Part shown: positions 51,101-62,116 of the stretch, piece after piece
Layout of the letters: every line of letters begins with the position of its first letter
Position numbering within the stretch: the stretch's first letter is position 1
Notes under the pieces: generated by a model
Told to the model about the DNA's origin: nothing
What the model saw: only the letters and a program-made list of their open reading frames with translations
Databases searched by the model: none
Assembly: GCF_964355755.1 (NCBI RefSeq)
Contig: NC_092676.1
Span: forward strand, 11,204,288 to 11,268,287
DNA from: Antedon mediterranea
Taxonomy: Eukaryota; Echinodermata; Crinoidea; Comatulida; Antedonidae
DNA: 64,000 bases
Reading direction: 5' to 3'
Position numbers and translations under genes: made by a program

Positions 51101-54100
51101 TGACAAGTTGGGTAAGAAACGATGGTAATAATTGATTAAACCAATAAACGATCGTAGCGTTGATACGTCTGTGGGTGCTGGGGCATTTACCACCGCGTCA
51201 ATCTTGTCCAACGACTTATGAAGACCTTGTTTGTCTATCACATGACCTAAGAAGGTTACCTTTGTTTTCAGAAATTGACATTTGTTCTTATTCAGAATTA
51301 GACCACTTTCCTTTAGTCTTTCTAAAACTTGTTTTAGGCGCTCCAAATGAACGTCGTCATTTTGACCAGTTATAATCATATCATCTAGTATGCAGGCAAC
51401 TCCTGGGATACCTTGGAGTACTTGCTCCATAATCCGCTGCCATATGCCGGTCGCTGGGGTTATACCGTAGGGTAGTCTATTTACCTGGTATAGCCCTTTT
51501 TGTGTGTTAATGGTGAGTATTCGTTTTGCTTCCTCACTCATTTCCAAGTGTAAGTATGCGTTTTTTAGGTCTAACTTTGAGAATTTCTCTCCTCCAGCTA
51601 GTGTTGCAAATATGTCCTCAATTTTTGGCATTGGGTGTTTGTCAGGTTTTATTGCCGGGTTGACAGTGACCTTGTAGTCACCACATAATCTAATAGACTT
51701 ATCAGGTTTTACAATGGGAACTATAGGTGTAGCCCATTCGCTGAATTTGATCTGTGTGATAATGCCTTCTTTCTCGAGTCTGTCGAGTTCCTTGTCTACT
51801 GCTGGTCGCAGTGCGTAAGGTACTTCCCTGCTTTTGCAGAATTTTGGTGTAGCGTTCTCTTCCATGTGAAGGTTTGCTTTTTGTCCTTTCAGTAGACCCA
51901 CTCTTCCTGAAAAGAGTTCAGCGTATGTTTCTATCAGCTGAGTAACTTTTGTATGAGCTTGGCTGTTTGTATTTACGTTGAAGATTTCATGCCATGGCAG
52001 CTTAATCTTGTTCAACCACGCTCTTCCAAATAATGGAGGTCCACCATTTTCTACAATAAACAATTTGCTATCTACTGTTTGTCCATTGTAACTCACGTGA
52101 GCATTACAAGCACCAATGCATGTGATTGGTTCGCCGGAGTATGTTTTGAATTTTTCTAGAACCGTATCTAACCTCGTGTTCGGGAAATACTTGCGAAAAT
52201 CATTGTGGTTCATAATTGAGTAAGTAGCACCAGTGTCTAGCTCCATATTTACTTTCACTCCGTTTATGTATGGTTGGATCCAAATTGGAGTCGTATCAGA
52301 TTCAATATTGTCAATTGTCACTGTAATTTGATCGAGTCCCTTTAATTCAACGTCATCGTCCGACTCTCCCTCGACATTGTGAAATTGTTTAAATTTATGA
52401 CGGTTCGTACCTTTGTATGCAGGTTTCGCCTTTGAACCCGCTTGACTTTTCTTCTTTTTGAAGCAAGCTTTTTCAATGTGACCTTTGCCCTTACAGAAAT
52501 TGCATATCGTGTCGATAAATTTGCATTTGTCAGATCGGTGCGTGTTGCTATCGCATCGGTGGCATATTGACTTAGGCTTAGTGTGCTGTGCTTTGTAAGT
52601 TTTGCGTGCGACGTAATCAGTGCTGGCGGTTGGTTTACCACTTATTTCTGTGGCGTCTTTTTGAGCAGATTCCATTCCTAAGGCTAACTCGGTTGCTTTT
52701 GTAAGTGTTAAGTTGCTTTCTGTTAGGAGGCGTTTTTGTATGGCTGTTGACTGCAATCCTACAACTAGTTTATCCCTGATGGATTCGCTTAGCTTGTCAC
52801 CGAAATCACAGTGTTTAGTCAGATGCCGGAGTTCAGCTAGAAAGTCCTTAATTGACTCTCCTGGTTTCTGATTTCGTTTGTAAAATCGGAACCTCTCCGC
52901 TATAACTAAAGGCTTGGGTGAGTAATGCGTGTTTAGTAAATCGCATAGCTCTTTAAACGTTTTGGTTTTTGGTAATTCTGGTGTGCATAGGTCTTTTAAC
53001 AGGCCATATGTTTTGGGTCCTATCACTGTCAGTAGTGTTGCTACCCGTTTATCATCCGCTATACCATTAGCGTCAACATAGGATTCCAGTCTTTCCGCAT
53101 ATGCGGTCCAATCTCCCGAATCGCCTTCGTAAACTTCTATGTTTACAAAATTGTAGGCATTTTTGGTTATAATTGTTCTATAACGTTACCTTATTTTAAT
53201 CTTCGTCGCCAATTTGTTGTATACTAAAGATGTTTGTGGATTACAATTGATTGTTTATAGACCTCATGACTTAAACACAGTGTAAACAATCGTCCATTTT
53301 GTAAATCAGTTTTATTTCAACATAGGTGGCGCTATACTAATATTTAGGAGTATCTGAGAATACTATAGCTATACATAATACATTACATGGACATCGAATG
53401 AAAAACACGAAACTGCGGAAACACGAACTGTTAAGTTGTTTTCATGTTCAACGATATATCAAACGATTTGGAATCATTTTGTTTGTGTGTGTTCATTTTT
53501 ATTCATTTACATTTTTTTTCAATGGCTTTGATATTTTGCAATTTTTTTTGTGTGGGAGATTTGTTACCTATTTGCTACTTTTATAATTAAATTGTTGTCT
53601 AGCCATGTGACGTGTGAATATTAATCTAGGGTGCGCATCAGAAAGTGACAATGCACATTAAGTCCGTCAATCAGTTAAAAACCTTTTAATGATAAAATAT
53701 GAATTGGTAATTAGTTATAAGAATTAAGATGGAATATAAAAAAATCAACACAAAGTGTGTGGTAGTTGAAATTAGATCGGACACAAACTGTAAAATTTTG
53801 GAATATTTTGTGGAAACACGACACCCATTTGGATTCTTTTATTTTTTATTTTGTTATTGTTCATTTACATTTTTTTTATTTCAATGGTTTTTTTATATTT
53901 TGCAATTTCTTAGTATGAGGTTTGGCATCTTTTTTGCTATTTTTGTAATTACATTGTGGTCTAGATTTGATTTTTTGCTTTAAGCGGTGAGACTTATTAT
54001 TTACAATTAAATCGCGGATTCAAATTCGAACGTACTAAGCAATGGCCACAGCATTTTACTCACTGAGCCACACAGTGATTTACAAAAATCCTTCTGTTCA

Positions 54101-57100
54101 AAGGACAGGTGTAATTAATTTCGAGAGACTTGGTGGCCCGGCATGGTATTTGAGATCCAGCTATGGCGATACACAACAAAGTAGGTTGCATAGTTTATAC
54201 AGTGACGTAACATGGTCGCTTAGACGTCAAATTACTGTTATTTTTTCGCTTTTTTTTGTTTATCCTTAAAATTCAGAAAAGTGACATAGCCTAGCGTGTG
54301 CGGCCCCTCAATAAACATCAGTATGCCACATTTGAGCACGGTACGTTCGGTGGTTTCGGAGGAGATACGTAACATTACGCAAACAATTTAGTAGCATTAA
54401 TATATAGATAATTACACCATTATAAGAGATTGATTTCTAAGCCAACAATTTTATCTAAAAAGTATTGAAAAGATTTTTCTTATTACATGTTGAGTGACAG
54501 TCTGTTATCATGCTCATCAGACAATGCTTTTGTACAGTACATCCAGGCAGCTCATCATTAATTTTGTTAATGTATATACATTATGTAAAATATTATTGTA
54601 AAATATGTGTGAGATACAAGACATACTTGATAAAATCTTTGAATGAATTGCCGTCTGGTTTACAAGAAACATAGATCAACTTGCTAACTGATTCACAATT
54701 ACGTAATGATTTCACAACATTTGAATCTATAAAAAATAAATTAAATTAAAAGATAACATTATACAAATAATGAATGTTTATGATGGTAAAGACCTATAAA
54801 TAATTTCAACCAGTTGATAGTTTTCTGTAGGCAAGGTCGATTTCTTGGTAAACAGTCACAAACTGTATAGCAATCACAAATATGTTCCGGGTACTTTAAA
54901 ATATATTTCAACCAAATTTGTACTGCCATTTATATTGCCAAAATTACAGCATCTTCATAATTTACTTACGAAGTCCATTGCGGGATGGATCAACCACAGC
55001 TACAACTTGTTGGTTTGGTTGTAGAGATGCAAGTATCTGTGGCAATACTTTCTCAACTGATCCACACAGGAATTCTGCATTTGTAATACCTTCAATAATA
55101 AATGCATACTGTATAGATATATTCATAAATCTACAGATATACTGTAGTAAATAGTTTATCACTTATCAATGATTGTAAATCACTGCATGTTTATCATTCA
55201 GCATCAATTCTTTTCATTTTCTTTTTAAAATCATTCATTTCATTTGATTTCATCTATTCATGGTCAACACAGTAAAATATAGTAAGTATAGAAATTATTT
55301 TCATTTGTTCAAAGTTAAAAATTCACTTAAATATATAAAAATTTGTTAAAAAGGTTAACATTTGGTAAAATACAGATAAAATACATTGGTGTGTGTAAGG
55401 ATATAGCATAAAATAATTAACGTTTCTATGTTTCACTTAATTGCCTCATTGCAGTAGGGAGAAACAAGTTCCTCATCCTATTGATTTTCCACCTTGGATA
55501 CACTAAACGCCCTGACTTTCTAGAGACATCCAGCATAATTATTTTTAATTTATATTAGTGTTCTTACTATCTTTCTATTATTCTGTAAGCTGTTTTACTG
55601 ATTTTCTCTACTCTTTTCATACTATGTAATATCGAGGCTGTAAAACAAAGTTATTGCACAGAATGTTAAAACTGATAAAATTACTGATTCATAAAACAAC
55701 ACCAAGACTCTATTGCAATACAGCCTAAAATGCACAAGACATGACAAACAGGGGTGGGGAAGGGTGTTGGCACAGACGAAATAGTTGTTGAAGACGGAGA
55801 GGCGAGACCTAATGCTTATGAAACCGCCATAAAGAAGCTTGATGCTTATTTTTTAACATCAAGTGAACTCACCGTTTGAGTGATCACGAACATATTCAAA
55901 TTCAAATATTCTTTATTCATCATCAATCATGAAAATATACAACAATATATGAGAACATAAAAAAAAAAGATGAAAAGGAAACACATAAAAACTCAAAAGA
56001 GCTTGATTAATTGTGTCCTCCTACATCCCTAACTAGCCTAAAAACTAAAACATAAATAATAAAAAAAGCTAAATCCTGCAACAAGTATTATTTTAAAATT
56101 ATTTGTAAAATGATAATAAATGTTCTTTAAACAATGATTTAAATATAAATATTGATTTGGTACTTTGTAGTTCATAATTCAAGTCATTCCACAATTTAGG
56201 TCCCACACATGACACAGTAAAACTAGTAGAAGTACGATTACGTTTTCTGAGTCTCATTTTGTCTTTAGATCTTGTATTATAATAATGGTAAGAACCATTT
56301 TTAATAAAGAGCGATGAAAAACGCACGTCCTGATTAGTAGTAACATTATACATGAAAAGCCCAATTTGGTACCTATTGATATCCGCAATTTTAAGAAGTT
56401 TAAATTTATAGAAACATTCAGTCATTGAATCATTAAACTTTGACTATGTTATAGCTCGTAATGCCCTTTTCTGGAGTTTAAATAAATCATCTAGATAACT
56501 TGGAAATGTACTACACCATATTATGTTGCAATAATTTAATACTGGTTCAATGAGTGATTTGTATATTGTCCAGAGAGCATAGGTTGGTAAAAAATGTTTT
56601 ACTTTATATAGTATGCCTACATATCGAGATATTTTCCTAGCTGTAACATTGATGTGATTTTTATATGTGAGAAATTCATCAATATGTACTCCAAGAAATT
56701 TAGTCGATTTAACTCTATCTATTCTTTTATTGTTGACATAAATATTTACATTCTCTAATTTACTTGGATTTCGCTGATTGCGGAAAATTACGTAATTAGT
56801 TTTTTTAACGTTGATTGATAGTTTATTGCACATGAACCAATCCGAAACATTTTTTAGTTCACTATTAACTAGATATATGAGCGTATCCAAGTTTTTGTGA
56901 GATGCAGATATGTTTGTGTCGTCAGCAAATAAAACAAAAGATAACGAGTTTGAGCAATTAAATACATCGTTAATGTACAAAATAAAAAGTAGAGGCCCCA
57001 GAATTGAACCCTGTGGTACACCGCAATTTATATCCATCAAACACGAACTTGTGTTATCAATAGACGTAAATTGTTTCCTTTCACTAATATAGTTTCTAAA

Positions 57101-60100
57101 CCATTTAAGTGCCGTACCTCTTATGCCTTAGTGTTCCAATTTTTTTAGAAGTATATCATGGTTGATGGTGTCAAACGCTTTTGACAAATCAATAAATATA
57201 CCGATGGTATTTTTTTTCTTATCAAGCGCATCGGTTATTCGTTCAACCAGATCTATAACGGCCATAAAAGTAGAACTGTTTTTTCTGAAACCATATTGTG
57301 CATTATTAAGGATGTTAAACTTTGTGATATAATTATTCACTCTAATTTGAACAATTTTTTAAAGAATTTTTGAAGCGGTAGGCAGAATAGAGATTGGCCT
57401 ATAATTACTGACGTCACTTTTATTGCCAGATTTAAAAATTGGAACTACTCTAGCTACTTTCATACTATCAGGGACCATGCCTGTCTCAAGAGAGAGGTTA
57501 AAGATATGTACAAGAGGAGATGCCACAGCAGCAATAATATGTTTTAGAATGCGATTACTTAAGTTATCAACACCTTCTGAATTTGAATTTTTGATTTGAA
57601 TAACTATTTCAATAACCTCTTCTTCATTCGTAGGATTGAAAAATATAGATTGGGATTGACTCTCTTTCATATATTGTTTAAAGTCAGAATTGTTTACATT
57701 TGGTATTTTGTTTGCTAATTCATTTCCAATGTTGGAGAAGAAGTCATTAAAAGCGTCAGACATACCTTTTGGATCACATACCAAAGTTTTATTACTATGG
57801 TTAATTACCTCGTTTGGCCTAACACTCGATTTTTTTCTATTTAGAACTTCATTTAAAACTTTCCATGTTTGCTTTGAATCGTGTCGAGCCGCATCCAGTT
57901 TTTTGGAATAATATTGTTTTTTCCGAATTCTAATTAAATGAGTTAATTTGTTTTTATACTTTTTATATATTTGTTTTAATAATTGTGTTGGGTTTTTAAG
58001 GTATTTTTTATAAAGTTTATTTTTCTTTTTTATTGAAATCAAAATTCCTGTTGTGATCCATGGGTTTTTCTTTGTATTACCATTTGGCTTATTACTTTTT
58101 TTAGGTATGTTATTATCTATGAGATTGGATAGTTTTTTTAATAAATAGGTTATATGATGTATTGGTATCTGTGCATAAATATAGTTCACCCCAAACCTCA
58201 TTAGAAATAGCAATAAGCAAGTTATTTAATGTTGTATCATTAATTATTTTTTGTTTTGTAATTGGAGCTTGTGTGTTAGTATTTAATGACAGGTGTGTTG
58301 TCATGAAAATGGGCAGATGATCGGTCTCCACAATGCGAAATGTTATCATCATTTGTAATAATATTATCTAAAATTGTAGCAGAAGACGATGTTATTCTGG
58401 TGGGTAAGTTAATTAATGGATTAAAAGATGTTGAGTAAATAATGTTTGTGAATTCCTGTGTTGTTTTTTGAATGTCATATTTTAATAAGTCTTGATTAAA
58501 ATCTCCTAAGATATAGCAGTTTTTGTTTTCGCGATTAAGTTTATGTAAGATTTCTTCCAGATCAGAGTTAAATGAGTTGACGTTTGAATTTGGTGGTCGA
58601 TACAACATACCTACAATAGTATTTTTGCCGTTTGTGTTTATTATTTCTAGAAAAATTGAATCAATGGAGTTATCATTAAATACAAAATCATTACGTGTTA
58701 AGGTGTTGATTTGTTCTTTTAAATATAGACAAACTCCACCACCGACTCTACCTTCTCTATTACAGGTGTACATATTGTATCCATTGATATTTAATAAGTC
58801 AATTGGCCTGTTCTTATTTATCCAGGTTTCCGAGAAACCAAGTACATCAAACGCACGACCTATGGTATCTAACAGAATGCTAATTTCGTCGGAAGTGTTT
58901 TGGAAGACTACGTGCATTCATGTGTAACGTTGTAAAGATACCATTGTTATCAATTTCCGTCTGTAGCTCATTAAGTTGTGTTGGAGTGAAATATTTGCAT
59001 AAACCAGCCTCGTCACTTTCAAAGCAATCTATGGAATGTGTAGGACTCAATTTATTTTCATATTGAGTCGTGCTCATAAAGTAGTATTGGAAAAAAGAAC
59101 AAAATACAATCAATTCACCAAAGCTTTTAAGCAAAATGGCGTTCAACTAAATGACTAAAAACCAGCAGGTTAGCAATACAATAATTAAAAAAAAACACAC
59201 ACCAAACAATTAATGCAGTCTATAATTTATACAATAGTTAAAATTCTGGTTTCAGGGCAAAAACAAGAAATCTCACAATTTCACATTCAATGTAATACCA
59301 CACGGTAAGTTAGGTGGAATGCAGTTTGTTGAGATCGGAAAATTTTGTTACGACAATCTTCTTATTATTCTTAGTTAGTACATGTATGCGTCCATCTTGG
59401 GTCCAGACTGCGGTCAAGGCGGAATTATGCTGGGTTTTGATGGTTCATCATCAACATAATTGAAGCACTTTGACAAATATTTAGTCAATGGGGTCTTCCA
59501 CAAATCGTAGTTTCGGATAATGGAAGTCAGTTTACGGGTTCAGAATTTAAGGATTTTATGAAAGCATAAGTATTCATAATTATTCATGTCCAGGTCATCC
59601 GGCTACTATGGTCAGGCTGAGAGATTCGTTCAAACAATGAAACAAGGTTTGAAAGCCGCAATTGATGATAAATGTTCGATTCAAACATGATTAAGTAAAT
59701 TTCTTTTAGCATACAGAAACGCTGAACACAGTGTAACAAAACAATCACCTGCTCAATTGTTTGTAAAGAGACAGCTGAGAACAAGATTAGATTTACTTAG
59801 ACCTAATGTTAATATAACAGTTAGAGATCACCTACATAAAGAGATGGAAAAATCTAATAAGAAAATGAGAAGTTTTGTTGTAAATGATAAAGTATATGTA
59901 AGAGATTTAAGAAAGGAAGGGAGTCACAAAATTAAAGGGCTCCAGGAATCATAGTTTAGAAGAAAGGTCCATTAAAATATATTGTTAAAGTGGGATCATA
60001 CACATGGAAAAGGCATACAAATCAAATCAGATCTAGAATGGCTGATGTTTCAGAAACCGAGACCGGTAATCTGGAGGATTTGTTAGACCAATTGCTTGAT

Positions 60101-61915
60101 GATGTTATTTCAGAAAGTAAAGTAATAAATGACAAAGTTACGGTAGTACCGGAAAAGTCCACAAGGACCCTAGCACCAGTGCGAAGGTCAAATAGAATTA
60201 GAAAAGAAAGAATGAGATTAATTGAAGAATGTTATCTAGGAAACGGGTAGAAGAATTAGTAGTGAAGAAAGAAACAGTCACAGTATAAGATAGGAGAATT
60301 AACAGAATGATGTTTTATGGAATGATGAAAAGATTGTTTAAAACATTCTGAAAATGTTTTTGTTGAAATAGTTAAAACAAAAAAACATAACTCGTGCAAA
60401 TTTATTTCAGAAGATAACTTTTAATTAACAAGGGAGAATGACAAGTATTTACACTTGATTATAATATTGTAATGTGATCTTTGACACAAAACCGAATAAA
60501 CGGCCTCACGAACCCGAACGAGCATGTATGACTTGAATGATATGATATTCTAAAGTCTCAAAACATGTCACTACACTAGCATTTAAATGCTAGTGGGTGA
60601 ATGCTACACTAGCATTCGAATGATAGTGGGAGAATGCTACACTAATACTATGCAAACTAGTGAGCAAATTACATGTTAGCAGGAAAATGCTACATAGCAT
60701 TATGCTACAGTATTGTAATAGGAATTCAGGGTTGCAACAAATCAAGTTAAAACTCTCATCAGACTACAGTATGTTATGATGTTAAACTAGGACCTAAAAT
60801 AAAAGGCAATTCAACACAATATTCAGACATTTTAAGTACAAGGCCTTTTTACTTTAATTGTTTTGATATATTAATAAGATGCTTCATTTATCATCTAATG
60901 GGGTAAGGACGTTACCTCGCTAAGGTCTTATGTCCCACATAACTTACAAGTTATATTATAACAATTATAAAAGAGCTTTATATTTTTGAATGTATACTTA
61001 AGAGTATGTTTTAGTAAAGAAAAAAGATTTTCCATTTTATTTTATTAGCAATCTATCATTTTCATATTTTACAACAATTGATTACTGATATAATTTTATC
61101 TTTGAATTATGTAAATGTTTTGAAATTTAAAGCATGCTCCATGGATATTTATCAGTTCCAATACAAGAAACAACCACCCTCTTTGGTATTAATAAAATAA
61201 ACACAAAACTAATTACCATTTATGCTTGAATTTACAATAGCATCTTGTACAGCTTGAGGCACAATCTCAATTCCAATCACTTTCTGAACACTCTTAGAAA
61301 GATATAAACCAATAGTCCCTGTCCCACAATACAAGTCCAGTAGCAATATTTCCTTTTCACTATTTGCAATGGCAAGTTCTTGAATCGTTGAATATAAAAC
61401 CTCAGCACATTTTGTATTTGGCTGGAAGAATGCGAGTGGTGAGATCCGGAAAGTAAGATCATGGAGTTTCTCATGTATGTATTGTTCACCAAATAGCAGC
61501 TCAATAGAATCATCATCATATGTCTTTGTTTTTGAACTGAAATTAATGGAATTAAGGAAGATCACTGATCACAACAAATTCTGATAATAATGTGATGCAA
61601 GGCCTACTGTAATGAGTTTCTTTTTCTTATTACTGGCAAGAAATACCTTTTTGTTGATGGTGATATCATTTCTACTAACCTGCATTGTAAATACAGTGAT
61701 GATAAACTGCCTGGGTTGAATTTCAGAAAGAAGTTCTTAAGATCTTCCTTATAAGCATTTAACTGAAAAGTGTTCAAGCCTTTTGGATTAAGTTGTGCAA
61801 TGGCCATTGTGTTTCCTGCTACATTAGTCCGAACAGCACACCCTCCTAAGTGGCCATCACCATAAAAATCCCTCATCACATCAAGAGAACATTGTCTTAT
61901 AAATTCCTGATACAA
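47998..61915 (-). CDS. TRMT2A/B homologue: TRMT2-type tRNA (uracil-5-)-methyltransferase, five 3' exons
   Basis: Host gene on the minus strand. Exons: 61915-61680, 61536-61217, 55089-54970, 54726-54627 and 48124-47998. All have GT-AG borders and every junction is in phase. The product methylates U54 (or an equivalent uridine) of tRNA to 5-methyluridine using SAM. Visible motifs are ISPLAFFQPNTKCAEVLY, SAM motif I LDLYCGTGTIGL, GIEIVPQAVQDA, motif IV DPSRNGL, catalytic-Cys motif YVSCKPDG and the C-terminal VDMFPQTLHCELVIEFKR. Family members usually have SCNP; here Asn is Lys. Exons for the N-terminal RNA-binding part lie beyond the window or were not found. Introns of about 6 kb hold the Gypsy element, a LINE and an integrase fragment, all apparently tolerated. 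Choice between TRMT2A and TRMT2B is not settled. Confidence 0.85.
48125..48650. other. TRMT2 intron sequence before the Gypsy element
   Basis: AT-rich, with no coding or repeat signal that I can name. Confidence 0.4.
48651..48823 (-). repeat. Gypsy 3' LTR
   Basis: 172 of 173 bases are identical to the 5' LTR. TG...CA ends. Confidence 0.93.
49211..53026 (-). CDS. Gypsy gag-pol polyprotein
   Basis: 1271 residues from the first Met; the same frame is open without a Met back to about 53185. Gag (HYSPKPLVIAERFRFYKR) comes first, then two CCHC knuckles (C155-C158-H163-C168 and C175-C178-H183-C188). The protease has DTG at about 264 (MELDTGATYSIM). RT has FSKLDLKNAYLHLEM and CILDDMIITG (547-550; the usual Tyr before LDD is Ile). 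RNase H starts at LATDASPYGLGAVL. The integrase has HH at 913/916 and a CC site where the second Cys is Trp949 (ACPGWQL). The DDE set is D977, D1031 (VSDNGPQF) and E1067. No env is seen. Gag and pol share one frame. The translation start upstream is unclear, possibly a lost ATG or a non-AUG start. Confidence 0.93.
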   Translation of the reverse strand: MIGPKTYGLLKDLCTPELPKTKTFKELCDLLNTHYSPKPLVIAERFRFYKRNQKPGESIKDFLAELRHLTKHCDFGDKLSESIRDKLVVGLQSTAIQKRLLTESNLTLTKATELALGMESAQKDATEISGKPTASTDYVARKTYKAQHTKPKSICHRCDSNTHRSDKCKFIDTICNFCKGKGHIEKACFKKKKSQAGSKAKPAYKGTNRHKFKQFHNVEGESDDDVELKGLDQITVTIDNIESDTTPIWIQPYINGVKVNMELDTGATYSIMNHNDFRKYFPNTRLDTVLEKFKTYSGEPITCIGACNAHVSYNGQTVDSKLFIVENGGPPLFGRAWLNKIKLPWHEIFNVNTNSQAHTKVTQLIETYAELFSGRVGLLKGQKANLHMEENATPKFCKSREVPYALRPAVDKELDRLEKEGIITQIKFSEWATPIVPIVKPDKSIRLCGDYKVTVNPAIKPDKHPMPKIEDIFATLAGGEKFSKLDLKNAYLHLEMSEEAKRILTINTQKGLYQVNRLPYGITPATGIWQRIMEQVLQGIPGVACILDDMIITGQNDDVHLERLKQVLERLKESGLILNKNKCQFLKTKVTFLGHVIDKQGLHKSLDKIDAVVNAPAPTDVSTLRSFIGLINYYHRFLPNLSSTLYPLHQLLQKEKKWKWSSEWKASVKVKNMIAEECVLAHYDPKLPVRLATDASPYGLGAVLSHVVNGEERPIAFASRSLTIAEKNYSQIDKEALGIVYGVKKFTAYLLGRKFTLLTDNQPLTRLFSPTKAIPATAAARLTRQAIFLSGFDYEIVYRPSADNMNADALSRLPLHMQSEKSNKPDDIELFYADCFEALPVTFKQIKEHTRRDPILSRVLEYTKNDWPSQRDDELEAFYRRKDELNLIYECLLWGNRIIIPPKLQKEVSDELHQGHLGVVKMKSIARSYCWWPRMDHDIETLAKACPGWQLNMKEPPKAPLHPWEWPENVYDRIHIDYAGPIDGIMYLVVVDAHSKWPEVLATRDTSSSKTITMLRSLFARYGLCKILVSDNGPQFKSSEFEMFLKSNGITHITSAPYHPATNGLAERIVQTFKNALKTAKLDKGSKQLKLDNFLVHYRNSLHATTGVSPAQLFLNRNLRTRLDLIKPDLKRKVFENQNKQRVNPGKQREFKIGQKVLARDYRNEDKWVTAEIIAVNGPLSYEVKTQQGGLWNRHVEQLRETLLKTTEITSPTLTPQYIPEATPTPTKETPPSIANNQQSEEAVNKEIMNAKIPRRSKRVVKSPKRLIAEI
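53215..53387 (-). repeat. Gypsy 5' LTR
   Basis: Partner of 48651-48823; gag begins to its left on the minus strand. Confidence 0.93.
53393..54626. other. TRMT2 intron sequence with a degenerate direct repeat
   Basis: 53470-53600 and 53830-53965 share GTTCATTTACATTTTTTT, TTTTGCAATTT and ATTAAATTG/ATTACATTG TNGTCTAG in the same order, a diverged duplication of about 130 bp. No gene is supported. Confidence 0.4.
54627..54726 (-). CDS. TRMT2 exon with catalytic-Cys motif
   Basis: Bordered by TTTTATAG and GTATGT. Reads SNVVKSLRNCESVSKLIYVS then CKPDGNSFKDFI. The Cys after YVS is the predicted nucleophile; the following Asn of the family's SCNP is Lys. Confidence 0.88.
54970..55089 (-). CDS. TRMT2 exon with motif IV
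   Basis: Bordered by TTGAAG and GTAAGT. Reads ITNAEFLCGSVEKVLPQILA and QQVVAVVDPSRNGL, the DP-x-R-x-GL motif of the methyltransferase core. Confidence 0.88.
55090..55892. other. TRMT2 intron sequence, no feature seen
   Basis: AT-rich, with no recognisable coding or repeat unit. Confidence 0.35.
55893..59146 (-). pseudogene. Degenerate LINE ORF2 (endonuclease to C-terminus) in a TRMT2 intron
   Basis: On the minus strand: endonuclease pieces (FDVLGFSETWINKN, VGGGVCLYLKEQI, GMLYRPPNSNVNSF, LGDFNQDLLKYD; 58917-58276), linker (KSNKPNGNTKKNPWITTGIL, 58213-57359), RT (YRPISILPTASKI, AQYGFRKNSSTF, IDLSKAFDTINHDILL, CGVPQGSILGPLLF, LFADDTNISAS; about 57400-56890) and C-terminal tail (YYNTRSKDKMRLRKRN, LWNDLNYELQS; 56425-56099). 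It ends in a TTCAAATTCAAATATT-like tail at about 55893. At least five frameshifts or stops break it. It is of the same type as the intact LINE at 5937-10850, but clearly a different lineage. Confidence 0.85.
59147..59430. other. TRMT2 intron sequence between two retroelement fragments
   Basis: No coding sequence recognised; an A-run lies near 59187-59195. Confidence 0.35.
59431..60250 (+). pseudogene. Gypsy-type integrase fragment
   Basis: Across frames: IIEAL, SQWGLPQIVVSDNGSQFTGS with the second catalytic Asp, EFKDFMKA, then a frameshifted CPGHPATM, AYRNAEHSVTKQSPAQLFVK, RQLRTRLDLLRPNVN and, at the end, RRSNRIRKERMRLIEECYL. It is the C-terminal half of an integrase plus tail, on the plus strand, opposite to the gene. 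Several stops mark it as dead. No LTRs were found around it. It differs from the intact Gypsy at 49211-53026. Confidence 0.75.
60251..61216. other. TRMT2 intron sequence with short palindromic repeats
   Basis: 60570-60715 contains repeats of AATGCTACACTAGCATT and ATGCTAGTGGG, each near-palindromic. The rest is unremarkable AT-rich DNA. Confidence 0.4.
60570..60715. repeat. Short tandem palindromic repeats (AATGCTACACTAGCATT)
   Basis: CACTAGCATTTAAATGCTAGTG and a diverged second unit (CACTAGCATTCGAATGATAGTG, quoted in part here) follow each other at about 34-bp spacing, then weaker units to 60715. Each can form a hairpin. Confidence 0.6.
61217..61536 (-). CDS. TRMT2 exon with SAM-binding motif I
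   Basis: Bordered by ATTTCAG and GTAATT. Reads DDDSIELLFGEQYIHEKL, LTFRISPLAFFQPNTKCAEV, LLLDLYCGTGTIGLYLSKSV and VIGIEIVPQAVQDAIVN. It joins the neighbours in phase (QC|SSKTKT and NG|ITNAE). Confidence 0.9.
61680..61915 (-). CDS. TRMT2 exon, most upstream found
   Basis: Bordered by GTTGTCTAG and GTTAGT. Reads YQEFIRQCSLDVMRDFYGDG, GGCAVRTNVAGNTMAIAQL and FNPGSLSSLYLQC. It matches the TRAM-less central segment that precedes the methyltransferase core in metazoan TRMT2 proteins. Confidence 0.85.
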
Positions 61916-62116
61916 CTAGACAACATTTTTTTAATTAGTGAACCGAATAATTGGTTATAAGAATAAATATTAAAATTTTAAATGCTAATAGTCTCTTTAT
62001 TAATACTGATGGAATAAAAACAACCCACTGACAACAATTACCTACAGTAATTCTCTGTAGGTATATAGATTGTTCATATTCATTGTTCAGATTATATATG
62101 TTTTTGAACATAGTAT

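Larger units (their letters stand above)
48646..53392 (-). mobile_element. Ty3/Gypsy LTR retrotransposon, very young
   Basis: LTRs of 173 bp at 48651-48823 and 53215-53387, both TGTTG...TTACA, differing at a single base (A/T in CAGTWTTATTTC). The target duplication is TGGAC at 48646-48650 and 53388-53392. A putative primer-binding region follows the 5' LTR (AATTGGCGACGAAGATT on the minus strand), and a purine-rich GGGAGAAT precedes the 3' LTR. It contains one gag-pol frame, inserted in the last TRMT2 intron on the same strand as the gene. Such short LTRs are at the small end for Gypsy. Confidence 0.93.

Noticed and set aside
53398-53983. Two ORFs with hydrophobic, Phe-rich sequence
   Set aside because: They come from a T-rich degenerate direct repeat in a TRMT2 intron, not from a membrane protein.
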